The notes beneath the pieces were generated by a model. The model did not search any database, was not told where the DNA came from, and worked only from the letters and a program-made list of their open reading frames with translations. This document shows, in pieces, positions 1 through 11,352 of a stretch of DNA of 64,000 nt. This DNA is from Porphyra umbilicalis (Eukaryota; Rhodophyta; Bangiophyceae; Bangiales; Bangiaceae). Where the stretch lies: NCBI GenBank assembly GCA_002049455.2, contig KV918772.1, positions 124,001-188,000 on the forward strand. Reading direction: 5' to 3'. Each line of letters opens with the position of its first letter. The stretch's first letter is position 1. Position numbers and translations under genes: made by a program.

Positions 1-360
1 GCACCGCTGGGGGACCTCGGGCGGGCGTGAGGGGCGTCAGCGGCGTCGGCAGCGATGGAGACGCGGACGGCAGCGGCGGGGGGAATGCCGACGCAGAGGG
101 GGCGAGGGGGGGACGCCGACGCTGCCGGACCTGGGGAGGGCGCGCCCGGTGCCGCCGTGCGGGCGGGGGAGGCCGCCATCGGCGGCTCGGGAAACGGGGA
201 CGGCAGCCCGGCGACGGGAGGCGGCCACCGCACGGCCGCCGGCTCTATGGTTGGGGGCGCGACGGCGGGATCGCTGGCACCGGCAGCGGCGGCGCGGCGT
301 TCGGCCGCCGCCGCCGCCGCCCGCCCGTGGCCCGTCGGCGCGCTGCTGCCGCCGCCGCCG
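1..360. repeat. GC-rich, G-biased low-complexity DNA
   Basis: Several overlapping frames stay open here on both strands, but all of them encode Gly/Arg/Ala/Pro runs created by GGC/GCG-type repetition. No domain or motif is recognisable. It is treated as low-complexity sequence rather than a gene. Confidence 0.6.
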
Positions 361-898
361 CCCTTCGCCTGTCCCCTTTCTTCTTTTTTTCCGACCACAA
401 CTCACCTTGCTTTCCGTCCATTTTCTTTTTCCTTCTCTTGTCTTGCTGTTTCTAGGCGTTAACAAAGATCTCTGCTCGCATCTATCGTTACCGCCTCCTC
501 AGCCTTCGCCGCGGCCATCATCGCCGCCAATTCCGATCGGCTCTCTGCTTTGTGTGCATTTCATCGGCCAGTTGCGCCTCTGCGCCAAGAAAGAACGAAT
601 ATGTGTTGTGGTTTTATTCTCGCACCCACCCCATTCCGCGCTCTTCTTCCGTGCGGGTCTTTGCTCCCTCTGCCTTATCGTGCTCACGCGCATGGAAGCC
701 GCCGCCACGATGACCAACATTCTGCGAAGGGGGGAGTGGTCACTTTATCTACGCTAGCCCTCGGCGTCTCGGAGCGAACGCTTGCGGCGAACAGGCAAAC
801 TTTATGTGGCACAAAACTGACAACACAAGAGAGAGAAGAAGTGAAGAGAGCAGAAAAATTAGGGTGAGGCTCAGACGAAAAAAGAAAGACGACAGCGA
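361..898. other. No recognisable gene
   Basis: A pyrimidine-rich stretch with a T run near 387 leads into ordinary mixed sequence. Short frames exist but carry no motif. I see no gene, RNA or repeat here. Confidence 0.4.
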
Positions 899-1365
899 CG
901 GCGGGAGGGAGCACGAAACAGATGCGGCGTCGGCGACGGCGGGGGCCAAGGCGGGGGTGGCGTCGGCGGGGACGGCGGCAGCCACAGTCGGGGCGGGTGT
1001 GGCGATCGAGGGGAAGCGGGGCGCGATGGTGGGGGCAGCGACGATGGGGGCGGCGACGGCGGGGGCGGGGGCGGCGGCGACGACAGGGGCGGGGGCGGCG
1101 GCGACAACGGGGGCGGGGCGGCGGCGACGACGGGGGCGGGGGCGGCGGCGACAACGGGGGCGGGGCGGCGGCGACAACGGGGGCGGGGGCGGGGCCGCCG
1201 AGAAAGGGAGCCACCAGGGCGGGGGCGAGGACGGCGGCGGCGGGATCGGGGGCTGCCAACACGGTGGCGCTGGCCGGGGCGATTAGGGCGGTGGCGGCGG
1301 CGGTGGCTGCGGGGGCGGCGGCGGAGGAAACGGGGGCGCCGAGCGTGGGGGCGAAGACGGTGACA
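899..1365 (+). repeat. G-rich GGGGGCG/GGCGACG simple-sequence tract
   Basis: The plus strand is dominated by repeated GGGGGCGG and GGCGGCGACG words, with strong G over C asymmetry and many G runs of four or five. Such DNA can form G-quadruplexes (known property; not tested here). Long frames on either strand give only Ala/Gly- or Arg/Pro-repeat proteins, so they are not called as genes. Confidence 0.7.
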
Positions 1366-1368
1366 TGA

Positions 1369-1531
1369 AGGGTGGCGACTGTGAGGGTGGCGACTGTGGG
1401 GGTGGCGATGGTGGGGGTGGCGACGGTGGGGGTGGCGACGGTGGGGGTGGCGACGGTGGGGGTGGCGACGGTGGGAGTGGCGACGGTGGGGGTGGCGACG
1501 GTGGGGGTGGCGACGGTGGGGGTGGCAATCC
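1369..1531 (+). repeat. 15-bp minisatellite, about 11 units
   Basis: Tandem copies of GGTGGCGACGGTGGG with few substitutions run across this interval. Because the unit is a multiple of three, all frames stay open and encode a five-residue repeat (for example VATVG), which explains the long open frames seen on both strands. Confidence 0.9.
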
Positions 1532-2517
1532 GCCACCCCTCTTTCCAGCTCATCAGCGGACCGCACGCCACTGGGTGCTTTCTTGAGATCTCGCGTGCGA
1601 AGCTCTGCAGGCAGCACAGCCACACGCGAACAGTCCGTCGGCCATAAAATTTGGCAGAAATATCTGTACAGCCGCAGATTATGTGTGTTCTGTGTTAGGT
1701 CGAGGAGTAGGACGATCGATGAGATGCTCATCGAGTATCCTGCTGCGCCACCTTGGAGGCGTTTTCTGTTCTGTGCCAAGTCCATTGGTGGCCCCCGTCG
1801 CCGACGGCCCATCCCACGACGTCTCGCTCGACTTTGCGCCGCTCGAGAGGGTGTGACGTGGGCTGTCGCAGTGTGCAGGCAGAGGGGGGTGCCTTGAACA
1901 GTCGGAGAACGGAACGGCGGTCCACTGCTGAATAATCCAGGAGATCGACACTCGCGACGCCCACGACACGAGGCACACGACCAAGGAGAAATCGATGCTC
2001 CCTTGCACAGTCCGCAGATCCGCGCACAGCTGCACGCCGCCGACGGATGGCCATGTCTGCACGCCGCACATTACGGATTGCACGTTCGATCGGCTGGCAC
2101 GATGTCCTGCACGATGTGCTTTTTTCATGCACAGAGGCCCAAAATTGGCAGCTCTTACTGGGACGAAATCAGCCGACCAGCCTCCGCGGGTTCAGTTAGG
2201 GGCTTCCGATTAGCGCTGCACGAAGTGGACACTGTGCATCTGGCACGATGTCCTGCACGATGTCGAAACCGGAAATCTTAATGGAAACAAGTAGCCCGAT
2301 AATAAGATCTGGCCCACTTGGCTAAGACAATGGGCCATCAGACCGCTCGTCCTCCTCGATTCCGCAATTCCGGCCACGTGATGGGCGAGAAATATCCTTG
2401 CATTCGAACTCGTGTTGAGCTTTTCTGTAAGACATCGTGCGCTCCGTCGACAACGTGCCGCCCTTCACAGTGCCTGTGAGAGGGGTCATCGTGCGGGGTG
2501 TCCATTTTTTGGGGAAG
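1532..2517. other. No recognisable gene
   Basis: Mixed-composition DNA with only short frames on both strands. The phrase GCACGATGTCCTGCACGATG occurs twice (near 2097 and 2241), so part of it is locally duplicated. No domain, RNA gene or terminal repeat was recognised. Confidence 0.4.
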
Positions 2518-2635
2518 TGCCATATGTATCTCATCCGTATTCAAGAAGTTGCGGTAAAAGTCTTAAATGATTAAAAAAATGCTAGTGTTGAGTATATCTG
2601 AGTGGTCATGAACTTTCCACATTTATGAGCCCCTG
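2518..2635. repeat. Right end of a hAT-like dispersed repeat
   Basis: This stretch is clearly similar by eye to 41208-41324: both run from TATCTYATCCGTATTCAA through a GAGTATATCTGAGTGGTCA word to an end reading ATRAGCCCCTG. The end is the complement of a CAGGGGCT terminus, the kind of terminus seen in the 752-bp hAT-type MITE of this window. The left end was not found, so this is probably a truncated copy. Confidence 0.5.
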
Positions 2636-2649
2636 CCTTCTTCTGGCCC

Positions 2650-3000
2650 TGTTACCAACATGCACGGGCCGTGCGCCCACGCATTTGGCCGCCACCGCCC
2701 GCGCCTGGCCCGCCACCACCGCCCCCGTCCGCCTCGCCGCCACCGCACCCGTGCGCCGCGCCGACACTGGACGGGGGGGCTGCCACCGCCCCCGCTCGCC
2801 CTGCCGCCACCGGGCAAGGCCGCCACCTCCCCCCTTGACCGTCCCGCGGCCACCGGCCGGGGCGGCAACTCCCGCCCCCGCCCGCCAACACTGCCCTCGT
2901 CCACCCGGCCGCCCCGGCCGCCCCGCCGCCGCCGGGCGCGGCGGCCGCCACCGCCACCGCCACCCCCGCTCCGTCAGAACAGGGCGGCCGGGGGCCCTAA
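2650..3000. repeat. C-rich low-complexity tract
   Basis: CCGCC/CCACCGC repetition dominates the plus strand. Frames are open on both strands for about 430 bp but encode only Pro/Arg/Ala or Gly/Ala repeats. It is a second tract of the kind at 899-1365, with the skew reversed. Confidence 0.6.
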
Positions 3001-3157
3001 AGTTGCTGCGCCAGGCGTCTTTCCGCCCAGCCACTTCCTGCCCTACCGCCCAATGAGGCGGCCCCGCGCCCGGCCGCCTGATTGCCGCGTTTTTTAGGCA
3101 TTTCGCGCGTCCGGCTGACGTCGTTGTGCGATAAAGCGAGGACGGGGTGGCTTTCTT

Positions 3158-3808
3158 TTGCGCCCCCCGTTCATCTGCGATCGCGTCGACAATGGCGTGC
3201 TGGTCATCGCGTCGTCCTTGTTTAGTCTACGTGTCGTGCCGAAGGACAAGGTGCGGATCTCCGTCCAACAAGTGCAGCATGGAGGCGCTCGGGACCGCGG
3301 CAATGGAAAAGAGGGCAATCATGACGGAGCAGGTGGAGGACTTGATCGGCTGGAGAAGATCCGACGCGCTGCGGGCCCTGGTGGGGGCGCGCCGGTTGTA
3401 GCAAATGGTGATGAGTCGAAAGAAGGTGTCGGGGGTGATGCATTCGACGGCAACGATGCAGACGAGTCAAGCAGCCGCGAAAAGATCGCCTCGGATGCAT
3501 GCGGCAACAGCAATGGGGATCCTGCGCAAGAAGATTCGGACGGGGCGGCCGTGGCGGCGGCCTTGGCAGAATTCATAGTCGCGTCAGATGAGGCTGCCGC
3601 TGCGCCTACAGATGCGACCTCCCCCACTCCAATGGCGGCGAGTGCATCACCGTCACGCCGACGTGTTCTATATGCCTCTCTTTCTGAGCTGCTCAACGCC
3701 GCTGTGGTCAACCCGGTGACGCTCCGTCAGCCCCAAGCATCGATCCGCGTCACTGCTGCCCACAACCACCTGCTATCCGTGGACGAGCGTACCATTTTTC
3801 AGGAGTAA
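3158..3808 (+). CDS. Hypothetical protein, possibly transposon-derived
   Basis: An open frame of about 216 codons encodes a mixed-composition protein rather than a simple repeat. An N-terminal hydrophobic/basic segment is followed by a Gly/Asp/Glu/Ser-rich acidic middle (around residues 80-130) and a C-terminal part with NAAVVNPVTLRQPQASIRV and a final SVDERTIFQE. I recognise no domain. The frame remains coding-like for a few residues past the TAA, so the ending may be a late mutation. Its strand and position just upstream of the KDZ/Ulp1 relics make it a candidate part of the same transposon, but that is inference. The start is uncertain because nothing upstream decides between the possible initiators. 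Confidence 0.35.
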   Translation: MRPPFICDRVDNGVLVIASSLFSLRVVPKDKVRISVQQVQHGGARDRGNGKEGNHDGAGGGLDRLEKIRRAAGPGGGAPVVANGDESKEGVGGDAFDGNDADESSSREKIASDACGNSNGDPAQEDSDGAAVAAALAEFIVASDEAAAAPTDATSPTPMAASASPSRRRVLYASLSELLNAAVVNPVTLRQPQASIRVTAAHNHLLSVDERTIFQE

Positions 3809-3810
3809 CC

Positions 3811-4395
3811 GCGGCAGCTGCGCGATGAGGAGAATCTGCCTGCTCGGATGTCGAGTGCTTAAACCGTGCCATGCGCGTGCGTGCACGGTGCTCATTTATT
3901 GATCACGATGGGGGCTTTTAACCAGGCCCTGTCATAAGTATCGTTTTCAGCTTCGGGTACGGTATTTACAAATCCTTGAATTCAAGTACGAGTGCTGACC
4001 ACGTCTATCTTCATTTGTATTGATACGAAATATATCTTAAGAACACGGGTACGAACCAATTCCGAAATTGATTGACTTGGAACAGCTGCCGACCTTTAGC
4101 AGCGCCAATCGCCTTCTTTTCCCGAGCGTGTCGGATCCGTTCCGTCACGTGAGTCATCCTGTTTGCGGCGTCTTCAACAGCTTGCGTGAGAATTCTAACG
4201 GGCGCCCTTTGGCGAGCACACCACGGTTTGGAGAATCCACCCCAACTCGAACCGTTGTAATATTCAAATCAAGTCCAAAGATGAACTGGTACTTAGCGGA
4301 GGTGAACCGACATAATGGCATTTGAATGACGCGCTCAACTGGATCGAACTCCGCTGTGGGTCGGAATTGATAGATACCAGCGGCTACCTACTCAA
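3811..4395. other. No recognisable gene
   Basis: The base composition falls towards AT here. A word near 3923 (CAGGCCCTGTCATAAGTATC) faintly recalls the hAT-type MITE end found elsewhere in the window, but no matching right end or target duplication was found. No gene seen. Confidence 0.35.
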
Positions 4396-6378
4396 TTGCT
4401 CATTTTTGTGTGTGTGCCAGCCGCCTTGCTGCCTACTGGTACGGGAGTTCAGACACTTACACCTGTAAAAACACCTGCTCACAATATTCGTATGGGAGGG
4501 CCTGCTTTTGACCTCATAGCCACCTGGAACCACCACAAGGACGGCATTCTCGAGGCGTTGTGCAGCTGCACCGGGGTGCAAGGGATCGGTCGCTCCTACT
4601 TTCTCGGGCTACCGATGGTGCTTTCGCAGATGGAAGCGGCTCTAGCCCGCAGCTGCACGTGCCGGCGCGCAACGGCGTTGCTGGGCGCCCACAATGTGCT
4701 GTAGCACACCGTCGGTGCCGTCAGCTTCCCAGACCTCCTCCGGGCGTGCCTGGCTTCGCGTTGGCCGCTGACCGTCGACGATGACGGCGGTCCGGTTGGC
4801 ACGCTCACCTACCTCGTCATGCACTCGGGCGGGCGTCACAACGTCCCCATCTCCGCGGTGCTTCAAAACAACGCGTGGGCGACGGTGGTCGTGCGGCAAA
4901 CCTCTGACACGTTCGAGCTGGCGACCTGCAGCCATAGGCCCTGTCAGACCCTGCCGTGGGATTGCATCTATGCAAAGGAAGGGAACAAGGTGGCGCGGGC
5001 GGATGCGTCCTCGACGTTGACGCGGTCCAAGCGTGAACGCGAGGACGCGCTTTTGTTTGGTCCAAACAGTGTCTTAAAGGAGGAGGACACAACAACGGGG
5101 CCATCGCCAGCGGCGCCACCGCCCAGGAGGTAGCTGCAGGCGACCGCATCGGTAGCGCGGCGCAAACGGCGGTCCCACAACATGTTTCTGTGCGCCGCGA
5201 AGGCCGCCATGTGCGAATTGTACAGTGCGGCGCTCAATGCGATGCGCGACATCAAGCAGGAGCACGTCCGTTACGCCGTGCACGCGGACGATCCGTGAAT
5301 TAAATGTGAAGAGCAGCGCGACGGCATGAAGGTGCCAGCGTTGGCGGCGCTCCTTTCAACGATCGGTGGACGGCTGCGGTTCAATTTGGGCGTCTGGATG
5401 TGCGTGAACGGCCACATTGTGGACTATGACGGTGCAGAAAACGGCTTCTTTGCGACCCCTCCCGAGACGGTGTACGTGCGCGAATTTTTGGACGCGGCGC
5501 TGGGCATTTTTGTGATTGCCCGTTCGACGATGGCGGCTCCGGCCAGGTACTTGTCGAGGCTGCTCAACAACAACCACGCTGACAAGGAGGCAGAGCATAG
5601 CCAAGCGCGGCAGCTGCTGTCGGATACTTGCGGCCAGGTCTCCGAGACGCTGTTCATCCCCGACTCAGCGTTCGAATGCGGCCACCCCGGCGCCAATGAC
5701 GCGGAGGGTGGGCGCTTCGACTGCATGTTGATGGAAAGGCCGATGTTGACCGACCCGCAGGAGCACATCTTGCCGATGTTGCGGCCGGGGATGGACGCGC
5801 CGAAAGTGAACATGCCGGTCACGTACTCGTGCGTGGTGCGCAACGTGACCGCGCGCGCTTTAGTCCGCCACCGCGTCCGCTCGGCGGCAGAAGACTCCGT
5901 TGCGTACACGACGGTGGAGGCGCGCAAGAATCGGGCGTTCATGCTGGATCCGTTTTCGCAGAGCCCTGCACCGCCGCCAACACCGACGGAGACAAGTCGC
6001 GGGTTGAGGACGCCCGTTGACGCGGATGTGGCTCTGTACTGCACGTTGTTCAGGTTGTTCACCGCCTTTTTCTACGCGCCCAACATCGATTAGGTCATCA
6101 TCTTATCTGCTGCTCGGCGCACGGGCGCTGCCAATTCGTCGCACGGCATCGACAACGAGAGCTTGGTTGACGTGGTGGGTGCCGGCAACAGCGATAACGG
6201 CAGCGGGTCGCAGTACTCAAGCGACGAGGTCCACATGATGGCAGAGGAGAACGGGAACACGGTGAAGGGCAGCGCAGGTTCTGTGCTGGGGGACGCGGGC
6301 ACCAATACGACGGACCAAACGACGGCCGACCCGACGACGGTCACCTTGACGGACCCCGGGGTGCCGCCGGTCGACTGA
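4396..6378 (+). pseudogene. Unknown transposon protein with cysteine clusters, broken
   Basis: Coding-like sequence runs along the plus strand here with several stops (for example after 4702, 5131, 5296, 6091 and 6376). The first part has CSC and CTC pairs and a segment LATCSHRPCQTLPWDC. The best uninterrupted piece is 5326-6093 (255 codons, ATG at 5326), which holds a second Cys/His patch, FECGHPGANDAEGGRFDC, and ends in FRLFTAFFYAPNID. A Ser/Asp/Asn-rich acidic linker follows up to 6378. Proteins with CxC-type cysteine clusters are known partners or N-terminal parts of KDZ transposases, and a KDZ transposase relic and a Ulp1 peptidase lie just downstream on the same strand. I therefore read this as the cysteine-rich part of a KDZ-type transposon. 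The family assignment of this piece itself is inference; no catalytic motif is visible in it. Confidence 0.45.
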
Positions 6379-6583
6379 GCTGGCGCCGAAGACGCAGCCG
6401 GACCATCTGGCGTTTATCAAGGCCTGCAAGACTTCGCACGACGGCCCCTACCTCGTCGCATCCCTGCACACCCCCACCCGGCGGCGACGGCACTGAGTTT
6501 TTGCTCTCCGCGTCGGCGGGAACCGACGGCGATGCAGAGCCACATGCGATCGAGTCGAAATTTGCGCCAGTGGACATGACCGC

Positions 6584-7384
6584 TTGCTCTCGGCGGTGCC
6601 GATCTTTTCCGTGCAACCAGCGTCGGAGTTGCCCAGCGAGCAACTAAATGCCTTCTTGGAGAACCCGGCCGACCCGGCGTCCCGGTTGACGCAGGCGGCC
6701 ATGAAGGCCGTCAACGCGATCTTCAAATCGAAGCGCACGAGCGACTTGCTGCCCACCGCCAAGATTGGAGTCAGTCCTTTGTTCAAAGAAAACTGTTCGC
6801 CTCTGCTCCCTGGCAACTGGCTCGACGACGAGGCCATGAACGCCTGAGGCTCTCTGCTCAAGCGGCGTCACGAGAAGACCCGCTCCACCATCCTGGCGGC
6901 GCCCAAGCACTACGTTTTCAACCCCTTTTTTTACGAGCAGCTGTGGTACCGGCAGGAGAACGTGCTCTACGTGGTGAAGCGGTGGACCAAGAAGGTCGAT
7001 ATGTTCTCGATGGTCAGTTTATTCATCACGGTCCACCTGGCCGATTCCCACTGGGCATTCCTGGTGGTGCACATCGGCGCCAATATGTGAACCCTTTCCC
7101 TCTACGACTCTTTGGGGTCGCAGCAGGAGCGGGGCACGCTCACTAATCGGCAATGGTTGACGGACGAGGCCAACAACAAACGTAAGCCCAAGCGCGAGTA
7201 AGAGATTGAGTACCCCGAGTGTCGCTAACAGGAGAACTCTGACGACTGCGGGGTTTTCACGTCGATGAATATGGACCTCATTAGCCGCGGGGTGGACCAC
7301 TTGACAACGGCTATGAGCAAGGCCTACTACCCCTGCAGGATAGCTGCTGAGATATTTTCAGGGTGTGTGGCGGGGCAGGGTTGA
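6584..7384 (+). pseudogene. Ulp1/C48-like SUMO-protease domain, four in-frame stops
   Basis: The frame reads as a Ulp1-type cysteine protease (peptidase family C48), which cleaves SUMO or related modifiers. Diagnostic blocks are all present in one frame: PGNWLDDEAMNA (entry motif), ADSHWAFLVVHIG with the catalytic His at 7049-7051, LYDSLGSQQERG with the catalytic Asp at 7106-7108, and QENSDDCGVF with the oxyanion Gln and the catalytic Cys at 7247-7249. The frame is broken by TGA at 6845 and 7088 (the second just where the family usually has Trp) and by TAA at 7199 and 7226, so it is a relic although all catalytic residues survive. Ulp1 domains are well known passengers of KDZ and Mutator-like transposons. 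The KDZ transposase relic 1.3 kb downstream suggests the former. Confidence 0.85.
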
Positions 7385-8673
7385 TGTAGTCGACGAGGCG
7401 GGGAGGGGTGATGCAGCTGGTCATCGCAGTTCTTGGTACTGCACCAAATCATGAGTACCGCGCGGGGGCGGGGGGCGGGGGGGGACGTTGGCGTGACACG
7501 GTCGTTTATACTCGCAGGAGCCTGTTTTTTTTCTTTTTTTTAAGTGTTCTGCTGTGGAACAAGGTAACGACCGAAGTGCATGTTTTTGCGCTCCCGTTGC
7601 TCTGCGTTCCTTGTCGACCTACATGCCGGTGGGCTCCGCTCCGGCACTTCGCAGAAACGCACGTTGTCATTGTTTTCAGAACCGTGGCCAAACACCTTGG
7701 CGGTCGTTTGGGTAAAAAGGCGACAGGGGGGCAACCTTCAAGTTGCAGCAGACTGGTAGATTGGGTAACTGAAATGGCACCATATGGCGTGAATAGCGCG
7801 TCTCCCACCCCCCCAAGTACCACAATCACAAAGAGTATCTCCCAATCTGTCTCACACAGCGAAACCAATGCAGACGGCAGAGCAAAAGATAACGCTGCCG
7901 TACGGCCCATAAACCTTTTTCATATATGCGCCAAGCGAAGCTTTCAAAGAGGGATGCGTGGGCGTCTCAATGCGTCGAATGGACTCTTTTCACACTGAAA
8001 AAAAGGGCTGCGATGACAGTGCACGGCGCCATTGCGTGAAATCGCCTGAAAGGGCCACCAGCAAGCGCTATTGCTAGCGCTTCTGCAAAGAGCATGATGG
8101 TTCTGTAGCTAGTGCTGTCTACTCATGCTCAGCGGCCCCTCATTGGTCGCTTTTGAGGAAACCGCACCAGCAACTGAACCGTGCTTCTTTCACGGGGACG
8201 TTCTGAGCGGGTCTCTTTCCACAACGCATAGACTCCGCCTCGCGTCCTGCCAGCCGCCGTCTTCTGGACCTCGACAAAACCCTTCACTCTGCTCATAGAT
8301 CGCGCGCCGCATCCGGCCCGCAACAAACCGTCACCAAGGCCCTGTGTGTGCCGCCAGCCTTGGCGGTCCTAAGACCCCTTTGTTACCGATTCTGCGCACA
8401 TCCTACACATCTATTGAGGCGCCGCACGATGGGCGTTCCCGCCGAGAAATCCCCTTCCCTGCGCCTGAAGTGTCGTCCCCCCCCGCTGCATCCACCCTCT
8501 GTGCTCGTGGCTGCCGACGGCGGGGCCGACATACTCGTTGTTGCCCACATCCAGCATCTCGCTGTGGCCTTGAGGCGCTTGTTTTATCTCTGTCCGTCGC
8601 GCATGACAACCCCAGCGCCGTTGCGCACGAACACTCTTCTCCTCGTTTTTGGGGCACTAACGGAGACAGTAAG
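7385..8673. other. No recognisable gene
   Basis: There is a G-run patch near 7466-7484 and a T run near 7526. The frames present, including one of 196 codons at 7408-7998, have no recognisable domain and unlikely composition. This is probably decayed transposon interior or an intergenic part of the same element. Confidence 0.4.
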
Positions 8674-10624
8674 ATGAAGGACACCCCGGTCCTGGAGGCC
8701 TGGCTGCTTCTGGCCGACCCGCAGCTGGTTGGCGACATTCGGTTTGCGAGGGAACCGCCGCTGGCCGACAAGGAGCTGGCTCCGGTACGGCCCCTCTCTT
8801 CGGCCTAGCCCCTCCTGTCGGCCAAGCCGCTGCCGACGATTGAGGCGCAACCCGGCACCAAGCCGCTGCCTGCGGCCGAGGCCCTGCCGGCGGCCGAGCC
8901 AGTGCCAACGGCCAGGTCGTTGCCGGCGGTCGAGTGCATGCTGACAGCCGAGGCGATGCCGGCGGCCGAGTCGCTGCCGGCGCCCAAGATGCTGACGGTG
9001 GCCGCGTTGCTACCTGCGGACGCCCTCCGAGAGACAGGCGCCGCAGAAGGGTCGCTGTGGACGGACGCCTACCCGTTGTTATCGAAGGAGTACCTGACGG
9101 ATCAGAACCTGCTTTGAAGCAAAGGCTGCTCGAGGAAGAGCCGGTGCACACGGACGCGTCGACGCAAACGCACGAGTCGAGGCAGAATGAAGAGGCGCAG
9201 GCGGGGGAGGCGGAGGTGCCGCTGTAGGCGGCCGAGCCTGCTTTTGAGCCGGTGGCCGAGCCGGCGGCCGCACCTGCGGCCACACGAACCGCGGCCGAGC
9301 TAGTATGCGTGTTCAAGAATGTGTTCTTGGCCACGGACGCCCAGGACATTGATAACGTCAGGTAGATGACCGTCCGCATGTGTCTCTCGGCGATGATGGC
9401 CAAGCCGGTCATTCATATCTTCGGCGGCTGTGAGCTGATTGACGTGGAAGTTCTCGCCTGGGCCCTTATCGACGCCGTGCCTAGCGTGGTCTGGATCCAG
9501 CTCGCGCCGGCCGTGACACCGGTGGAGTTTGTGTGGCAGTTCTTGCTGCTCGGTCGTGACGCGATGGACGCGGCGCCCTCCCACTGCCAAGCAGTTGGGG
9601 AGCTGCTGCTGTTCTGCATCAACGACGAGAAGCAGATGATGCCGCGATGGGAGTTCAAGGCCGGGCGAGCGGCCAACGACTGCCGCAAGATTTGGGAGAG
9701 TGGCGACGCAGCCACGTACAAAGCGAGGTTGGTCTCGCTCGGCATCAAGCTGGCGGTCAGCAACGTCGTCGCTTACGACGCGTCGAAGGAGCGCGTGAAA
9801 GAGAAAGCCACGTGAGAGAGGACGGGCCGGGCGGGGCCGGGCCGGAGGTCCTCCGAGCCTTCCCCGAGGACTCCACCGCGGAGTGGCAGCGGTCCGAGGC
9901 GGCGGAGAAGCGGCAGGACGAGCAGACCAAGGCCAAGGACCCTCAAATTGCGCGGGACTACGACGACTGTCCAAACGACTACCCCAAGAGCGTGCTGCGG
10001 GCGCCCAGCGTGATCATGTGTATGTGTGCATGCGGGTACACTATTGGCCTACAGCTGCTTTGTGAGACCGAGAGCCTCCCTCACGCGGTGGCTGCTCTCG
10101 TGCAGAGATTTAAAGAGATGCCGCGTGTCTTTTTTTTTGATACCGTCTACCAAGCCCAGCGCCACGCACTGCGACGGGCGCCCTGGATGTTGGACGGCGT
10201 CTGCACTGCCTCTTTCATCGACAGGATTCACCGTTGAAACCACAAGTGCAGCACAGTCTTCAACGCCGACCAATTTCCATACCTCACTCGCGGGCACGAC
10301 AGATCGGGAGCAAAGCGACAGCACTCCATCAAAAAATAGTGAAAGAACAGTTTGTCGTACATGCCACAACGCTGCGTTATGGTGCGCTCCCGGTTTATGG
10401 CTGCGCACAACAACATCCTTGTATCGCAGCAGCGACAAGCAACAGCCTTGGCGGAAAATACGCGAGCATAGGGGGAGCCCAAGACGGCGGTCGAGATCGA
10501 ACACGAGCACGTTGAGGCTTACTACCACCACTCTTTCGTCAGCCGCTGTGAGTTGGGGGATAAATGTCCGTGCCGCAAAGAGGTCGAGCAAGAGGTCCCG
10601 GTGGGGTTGGAGAGAAAGAACTGA
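8674..10624 (+). pseudogene. KDZ-family (Kyakuja-Dileera-Zisupton) transposase, broken
   Basis: This is a DDE-type transposase relic that would have moved its host transposon. The start ATG at 8674 opens an Ala/Pro-rich repetitive segment (PLPAAEALPAAEPVPT and similar). Frameshifts near 9112 and 9815 lead into the core. The core shows the family's order of blocks: VIMCMCACGYTIGLQLL (usual sense: Cys-rich followed by GxxxGF), RVFFFDTVYQAQRHALRRAP (the conserved D-N-A-C-like block, Asp kept), SFIDRIHR then NHKCSTVFNADQFPYL (the D-x-F-H..N-H..C-S block), KNSLSYMPQRCVMVRSRFMA (the LSYM..FM block), and a Cys-bearing tail. In-frame stops at 10235, 10337, 10340 and 10469 and the two frameshifts make it non-functional. 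The final stop at 10622 is followed by a frame that stays open up to the gypsy target site at 10686 and past it at 26778, so the gypsy element probably landed inside this transposon. Confidence 0.75.
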
Positions 10625-10690
10625 CCGGGAGATTATTTCCCAGTGCTCTGGTTGGTCATAAAGGCAAGTGACACAAACGAATGTGCAACA

Positions 10691-11337
10691 TGAAGTACCA
10701 CAATCTAGGGGGTTACCTCGAGAGAAGGCAAGTCACGGCCGTCTTAGCCGCTCGCGCGACACCCGCTATGAAACTTGAGGTCCAGGAAGTCGGGCCGATC
10801 AAAAGGCCAAGACATCGAGACACGGCTTACTTGCCGGCGACGACGGTGCCTCCAACCGTCGTCGCCCTTCGTCCTAAAAGGTCGGAAACGGTCGCCCGGG
10901 CCCAATTTCCCCAAATGGGAATTGACCCGGGCCGTCACCAACCAATGCAGATAATTTCCTCAATGCATGTCAAGTCCCCCGAGGCGATCATTACAGACGA
11001 AGGGGAGAAACCGTCCCGCGCGAAACGCGCTGCACCCGCCGCGTGGCGCCCGGTCGGCCGTCGCCTGCCGCGCTCTCTCGGGCGCGCCAGCTTCTTCTCG
11101 GGCGCGCCAATCCGGCCTCCCGCGGGGCCCGCGTGCCGGGCGCGGCGGGTCGGGTATGCTCCCCGGGTGGCCGGAGCCGGTCATCGGGGCCGCCCCCTCG
11201 CTTCGGTCCCCGCGTCGCCGCCCCGTCGGCCACCACCGCCGCTGGTGTCGCCATTTCACTTCGGGTACCGAGTCCCCCGCCGTCGCCGACGTCCCCGCGG
11301 TGTCCCCCTGGCGCATAGGGGGCCCCGTAGTACTACA
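10691..11337 (-). repeat. gypsy 3' LTR
   Basis: 647 bp, with the same boundaries as the copy at 26126-26772. Frames that run through it into flanking DNA are artefacts of its GC content. On the element's strand the purine-rich GAAGGGGA at 11338-11345 adjoins it and is the likely polypurine tract. Confidence 0.95.
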
Positions 11338-11352
11338 TCCCCTTCGGCCGAG

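Noticed and set aside
684-1625. Minus-strand frame of 313 codons across the G-rich block
   Set aside because: The protein is a string of Pro/Arg/Ala and repeated ATPTV units produced by the minisatellite; several other frames are equally open.
2518-2635. Complete hAT element in the first 2.7 kb
   Set aside because: No left terminus or 8-bp duplication could be found upstream.
6845-7090. TGA reassigned to Trp, suggested by stops at Trp-like positions in the Ulp1 frame
   Set aside because: TAA and TAG stops interrupt this and the other frames as well, and many relics here end normally at TGA. Decay is the simpler explanation.
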